Assembly (NCBI RefSeq): GCF_003996965.1
Contig: NZ_QWDM01000021.1
Location: 27,868-91,867 of the forward strand
Source: Flavobacterium cupreum
GTDB taxonomy: Bacteria > Bacteroidota > Bacteroidia > Flavobacteriales > Flavobacteriaceae
Direction: 5' to 3'
Length of the DNA stretch: 64,000 nucleotides
The first letter of the stretch is position 1. Each line of letters starts with the position of its first letter. The position numbers were made by a program, and so were the translations under genes. A model generated the notes under the pieces. It was given only the letters and a program-made list of their open reading frames with translations, had not been told where the DNA came from and searched no databases. Shown in pieces: positions 61,563 to 64,000 of the stretch.

Positions 61563-62489
61563 ATGAAGATCGAATCGGAAATAGAGAAAGTATCCAGTTT
61601 TCAGCACCTCGAAATGCTGGCAAATCAGGTGGTGGAAGGATTTATATCGGGAATGCACAAGAGTCCGTTTCACGGGTTCTCGGCTGAATTTGCGGAGCAT
61701 AAAGTGTATAATGCCGGAGAAAGCACCAAACATATTGACTGGAAATTGTTTGCCAAAACCGATCGCCTGTACACCAAACGTTTTGAGGAAGAAACCAATT
61801 TGCGCTGTCACCTGATTGTCGACAACTCGTCGTCGATGCATTACCCGGAATTAAAATCAAATCAGCCTTTTTACGAAAAGAAGATTGGTTTTGCTGTCCT
61901 GGCTTCGGCGGTTTTAATGAATATCCTGAAGAAACAGCGCGATGCCGTTGGCTTGAGTGTGTTCTCGGATACGTACGAATACTATGCTCCTGAAAAAGGG
62001 AGTGACCGTCACCACAGAATGCTGCTCAATAAATTAGAACAGTTATTAGAACAGCCAAAAGTCAAAAAAAGCACCGATACCATTACTTATCTGCACCAAA
62101 TTGCCGAAAAAATGCACCGTCGCTCGATGATTATTTTATTTACGGATATGCTGCAATCAGAGGAGGATGAAAAGTTGTTTAATGCCCTTCAGCATTTAAA
62201 ACACAACAAGCATAAAGTGGTCCTGTTTCACGTTATTGACAACAAAACGGAACTGAAATTCGATTTTGACAATACTCCCAGAAAATTTATCGACTTAGAA
62301 TCAGGAGAAGAAGTGTCTATTTTTGCCGATAATGTAAAAGCAGAATACGAAAAAAGGGCAGAGGAGTACTTTAAAACACTTGCGCTGACCTGTGCAAAGA
62401 ACCAGATTAAGTACGTTCCGGTGAACGTGGGAGATAATTTTGAAAAAATATTGACTACATATTTAGTTGAAAAACAAAACTTTGGCTAA
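61563..62489 (+). CDS. DUF58-domain protein, vWA-like
   Basis: 308 residues, cytoplasmic. FSAEFAEHKVYNAGESTKHIDWKLFAKTDRLYTKRFEEETNLR is the DUF58 core; then a von Willebrand A-like fold with VDNSSSMHYPE (MIDAS DxSxS). It usually works with a MoxR ATPase in chaperone-like complexes, but no MoxR gene is in this window. The assigned start may be leaderless. Confidence 0.9.
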   Translation: MKIESEIEKVSSFQHLEMLANQVVEGFISGMHKSPFHGFSAEFAEHKVYNAGESTKHIDWKLFAKTDRLYTKRFEEETNLRCHLIVDNSSSMHYPELKSNQPFYEKKIGFAVLASAVLMNILKKQRDAVGLSVFSDTYEYYAPEKGSDRHHRMLLNKLEQLLEQPKVKKSTDTITYLHQIAEKMHRRSMIILFTDMLQSEEDEKLFNALQHLKHNKHKVVLFHVIDNKTELKFDFDNTPRKFIDLESGEEVSIFADNVKAEYEKRAEEYFKTLALTCAKNQIKYVPVNVGDNFEKILTTYLVEKQNFG

Positions 62490-62527
62490 CGAATTAAAAA
62501 TATATTTAATTTTTTTTAGCAAAACGC

Positions 62528-62557
62528 TTGCAGAAATGAAATTCTGTACTATCTTTG
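62528..62557 (+). promoter_or_regulatory. tRNA-Asp promoter, copy 1
   Basis: TTG, 19 bases, TATCTTTG, 18 bases before the tRNA; clean example of the consensus. Confidence 0.8.
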
Positions 62558-62575
62558 CAACCGCAATAACGCAGA

Positions 62576-62649
62576 GGTTTGGTAGTTCAGTTGGTTAGAA
62601 TACATGCCTGTCACGCATGGGGTCGCGGGTTCGAGTCCCGTCCAGACCG
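62576..62649 (+). tRNA. tRNA-Asp (anticodon GUC), copy 1
   Basis: 74 bases, acceptor GGTTTGG with CCAGACC, anticodon arm CATGC-CTGTCAC-GCATG giving anticodon GUC, T-arm GCGGGTTCGAGTCCCGT, discriminator G. CCA is not encoded. Confidence 0.97.
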
Positions 62650-62661
62650 CAATATTGGGAG

Positions 62662-62689
62662 AAGCCTTTCTTAACGGAAAGGCTTTTTT
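62662..62689 (+). terminator. Terminator after tRNA-Asp copy 1
   Basis: AAGCCTTTC / GGAAAGGCTT with TTAAC loop and T-run. Confidence 0.9.
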
Positions 62690-62725
62690 GCCCAAATACG
62701 GTATCTAAGATTAGTTGTGTTGTTT

Positions 62726-62802
62726 GCTACGAATTTGTAACTCGTAGCTGGTTTAGTAGTTAGACCAATGAAAAGCTTTCCACTTTTGTGGATGGCTTTT
62801 TT
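62726..62802 (+). other. Hairpin plus terminator, possible small RNA
   Basis: GCTACGA...TCGTAGC hairpin at 62726-62748, then GGTTTAGTAGTTAGACC, which resembles the start of the tRNA (GGTTTGGTAGTTCAG), then a terminator AAAAGCTTTCCAC / GTGGATGGCTTTT at 62771-62802. It may be a tRNA remnant or a small RNA. Confidence 0.35.
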
Positions 62803-62828
62803 GATTTAGGACCTATCGGGTTTTAAGA

Positions 62829-62930
62829 TTTTACCGCAAAGCACACAAAGAAAAAAACGCAAAGGTTCGCAAGGTTTGTTTATAGCTTTGCGAACCTTTG
62901 CGATTTAAACCTTGCGTACTTTGCGGTTAA
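62829..62930. repeat. GCAAAG-family palindrome, 102 bases
   Basis: TTTTACCGCAAAGCACACAA opens and TTGCGTACTTTGCGGTTAA closes; inner hairpin GCAAAGGTTCGCAAGG / CTTTGCGAACCTTTGC. Confidence 0.75.
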
Positions 62931-62972
62931 ATTAGGATTAATTCCTAAATTTTACTTCAAATAAACGAACAG

Positions 62973-63152
62973 CTAGTTTTGGTCATCATCCTTTACACAT
63001 CTTGGAAGATTTCTTGGATTTGGACAATAATACGGTCCGGTAAAGCAAGTGTCTGTAACATCTGCTGCCGGGCATGTTGGGTTAACGCCCCCATTAATAG
63101 ATTTTAATTCGTTAACGGTTAATTTTTCGGCACCTTTTAAATTCTTTAACAT
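62973..63152 (-). CDS. Double-glycine leader peptide, bacteriocin-like
   Basis: 59 residues, ATG 63152, stop TAG at 62973. The leader MLKNLKGAEKLTVNELKSIN ends in GG, the typical site cut by C39 peptidase transporters. The mature part would be 37 residues (VNPTCPAADVTDTCFTGPYY and CPNPRNLPRCVKDDDQN) with four Cys, so two disulfides are possible. Leader of the LxxLKxxEKLTxNELKxIxGG type is known in Bacteroidota peptides. No transporter or immunity gene is in the window; it is a lone gene between two tRNA-Asp genes. Confidence 0.7.
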   Translation of the reverse strand: MLKNLKGAEKLTVNELKSINGGVNPTCPAADVTDTCFTGPYYCPNPRNLPRCVKDDDQN

Positions 63153-63511
63153 AGATCTATGGTTTTAATATTGTTTAATATTCCAATCATTTAAGACACT
63201 TGGAATTTGTGTCTGCAACACTAAAAAAAAACAGTGATGCATATCCTTACAAATATTAAGTTTTTATTCAACATAAATACTTTTAGATTGCAGTTTTAAA
63301 ATTCTGACACAGATAATTTATAAATTGTAGAAGAGGGTAAAAAATAAAAAATTTTCATCCTTCAAGGATTATGATAATACACTTAACACAGTTTAATGTT
63401 TTTATCTTACCTAATAAGGGTTAAATCCGGCTCTTTTTGTTTTTGTACTTCAATAGAAATCAATTGGTTAAAATTTTAACTATTTTATTTGTTTAAAAAA
63501 CGAAAAAAACC
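63153..63511. other. Gene-free stretch upstream of the peptide gene
   Basis: AT-rich; no clear promoter or gene. Minor hairpins only. Confidence 0.5.
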
Positions 63512-63541
63512 TTGCAGAACCCAACTTCTATTGTATTTTTG
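63512..63541 (+). promoter_or_regulatory. tRNA-Asp promoter, copy 2
   Basis: TTG, 19 bases, TATTTTTG, 19 bases before the tRNA. Confidence 0.8.
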
Positions 63542-63560
63542 CACTCACAATAACGCAGTT

Positions 63561-63634
63561 GGTTTGGTAGTTCAGTTGGTTAGAATACATGCCTGTCACG
63601 CATGGGGTCGCGGGTTCGAGTCCCGTCCAGACCG
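63561..63634 (+). tRNA. tRNA-Asp (anticodon GUC), copy 2
   Basis: Base-for-base identical to copy 1 and with the same downstream terminator sequence but a different flank upstream. Confidence 0.97.
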
Positions 63635-63646
63635 CAATATTGGAAG

Positions 63647-63675
63647 AAGCCTTTCTTAACGGAAAGGCTTTTTTA
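63647..63675 (+). terminator. Terminator after tRNA-Asp copy 2
   Basis: AAGCCTTTC / GGAAAGGCTT, TTAAC loop, T-run; near-identical to copy 1. Confidence 0.9.
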
Positions 63676-63684
63676 TTTTTATAT

Positions 63685-63783
63685 TTAACCGCAAGGTCCG
63701 CAAGGAGAAAAACGCAAAGGTTCGCAAAGTTTATTTATCACTTTGCGAACCTTTGCGTAAATCATAGCGCTCTTTGCGGTTAA
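63685..63783. repeat. GCAAAG-family palindrome, 99 bases
   Basis: TTAACCGCAAGGTCCGCAAGG opens and GCGCTCTTTGCGGTTAA closes; inner hairpin GCAAAGGTTCGC / GCGAACCTTTGC. Confidence 0.75.
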
Positions 63784-63874
63784 ATCTTTACTGCCCAGCT
63801 TTGGAATTTGGCATTTTTAGAACATGAGAATTTTAATTCCAGATTTCATTCATGGCCGTTAGTATAGTCGGTTT

Positions 63875-64000
63875 GCTGGAAAAACCGGTCAATTTGACCA
63901 CCTAATTCCGGAGTAAATTGACCACCCGTTCCGGAGCAAACTGACCACCTAATTCCGGAGCAAATTGACCACCAGGTTTTGTGGTGAATTAAGTATTAAA
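63875..64000. mobile_element. Probable left end of an IS21-family element
   Basis: Four spaced copies of CAAATTGACCACC-type words (GTCAATTTGACCACC, TAAATTGACCACC, CAAACTGACCACC, CAAATTGACCACC), separated by TAATTCCGGAG or CGTTCCGGAG, a 23-24-base period. Multiple terminal repeats of this kind are typical of IS21-family ends; I recall GGTGGTCAATTTGCTCCGGA ends from flavobacterial IS21 elements. The transposase genes would lie beyond the window. Confidence 0.5.

Noticed and set aside
63589..63783. 64-codon frame across tRNA-Asp copy 2
   Set aside because: It lies over a tRNA, a terminator and a palindromic repeat.

Overview
The window looks like chromosome from a Flavobacterium-like member of the Bacteroidota. 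Evidence: Bacteroidota-type promoters (TTG, about 19 bases, TAnnTTTG) in front of tRNA and protein genes; almost no Shine-Dalgarno sequences; a DNA polymerase III alpha subunit with a DnaQ-type exonuclease fused at its N terminus; TonB-receptor, PorT-like and AsmA-like envelope proteins; and many short palindromic intergenic repeats of a kind I associate with flavobacterial genomes. Assignments come from reading the sequence only; no database search was run.

Layout. 1-1.1 kb: the start of a lipoprotein gene running off the left edge, divergent from an XRE regulator. 1.2-6.3 kb: a leucine operon, leuC-leuD-leuA-leuB, on the minus strand with one clear promoter. 6.7-8.5 kb: an SDR oxidoreductase and an AraC regulator. 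8.8-14.6 kb: dnaE and an outer-membrane barrel protein. 14.6-22.1 kb: a Gfo/Idh/MocA oxidoreductase, a tandemly amplified repeat block made from the tail of a prolyl oligopeptidase gene, that oligopeptidase, a TonB receptor and a small His/Cys-rich protein. 22.3-29.1 kb: a PorT-like protein, a PAP2-like membrane protein, a murF-alr fusion, mscL, asd, and a DUF4303-like/acidic-protein pair. 29.2-31.8 kb: Fe-S genes (ferredoxin, NifU-like, Mrp). 32.1-41.6 kb: an L,D-transpeptidase, then an ABC efflux operon (adaptor, ATPase, an unlisted 40-residue membrane peptide, permease) divergent from an NtrC/NtrB-like pair and carrying a probable sigma-54 promoter. 41.7-47.5 kb: housekeeping genes (ATL, LysE, trmB, amt, hpf) and a lipoprotein with three GQPGHRCDI repeats.

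47.6-53.3 kb is the accessory region. An AT-rich type II restriction-modification operon (controller, C5 methyltransferase, endonuclease, Vsr) is followed by an HNH nuclease. On its left are two copies of a compact RNA-like element whose base-pair changes are compensatory. The region also holds a palindrome array and a small gene with an in-frame -1 slippery heptamer. 53.4-62.5 kb returns to core genes: AsmA-like protein, thioredoxin, a TPR histidine kinase/LytTR pair whose kinase tail is also duplicated downstream, two lipoproteins and a DUF58 protein. 62.5-64 kb has two identical tRNA-Asp genes flanking a previously unlisted 59-residue double-glycine leader peptide, and ends in what looks like the left end of an IS21-family element.

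The strongest candidates for something undescribed are the duplicated structured RNA, the recurrent duplication of gene tails together with palindromic repeats, the double-glycine peptide between twin tRNA genes, and the possible programmed frameshift.
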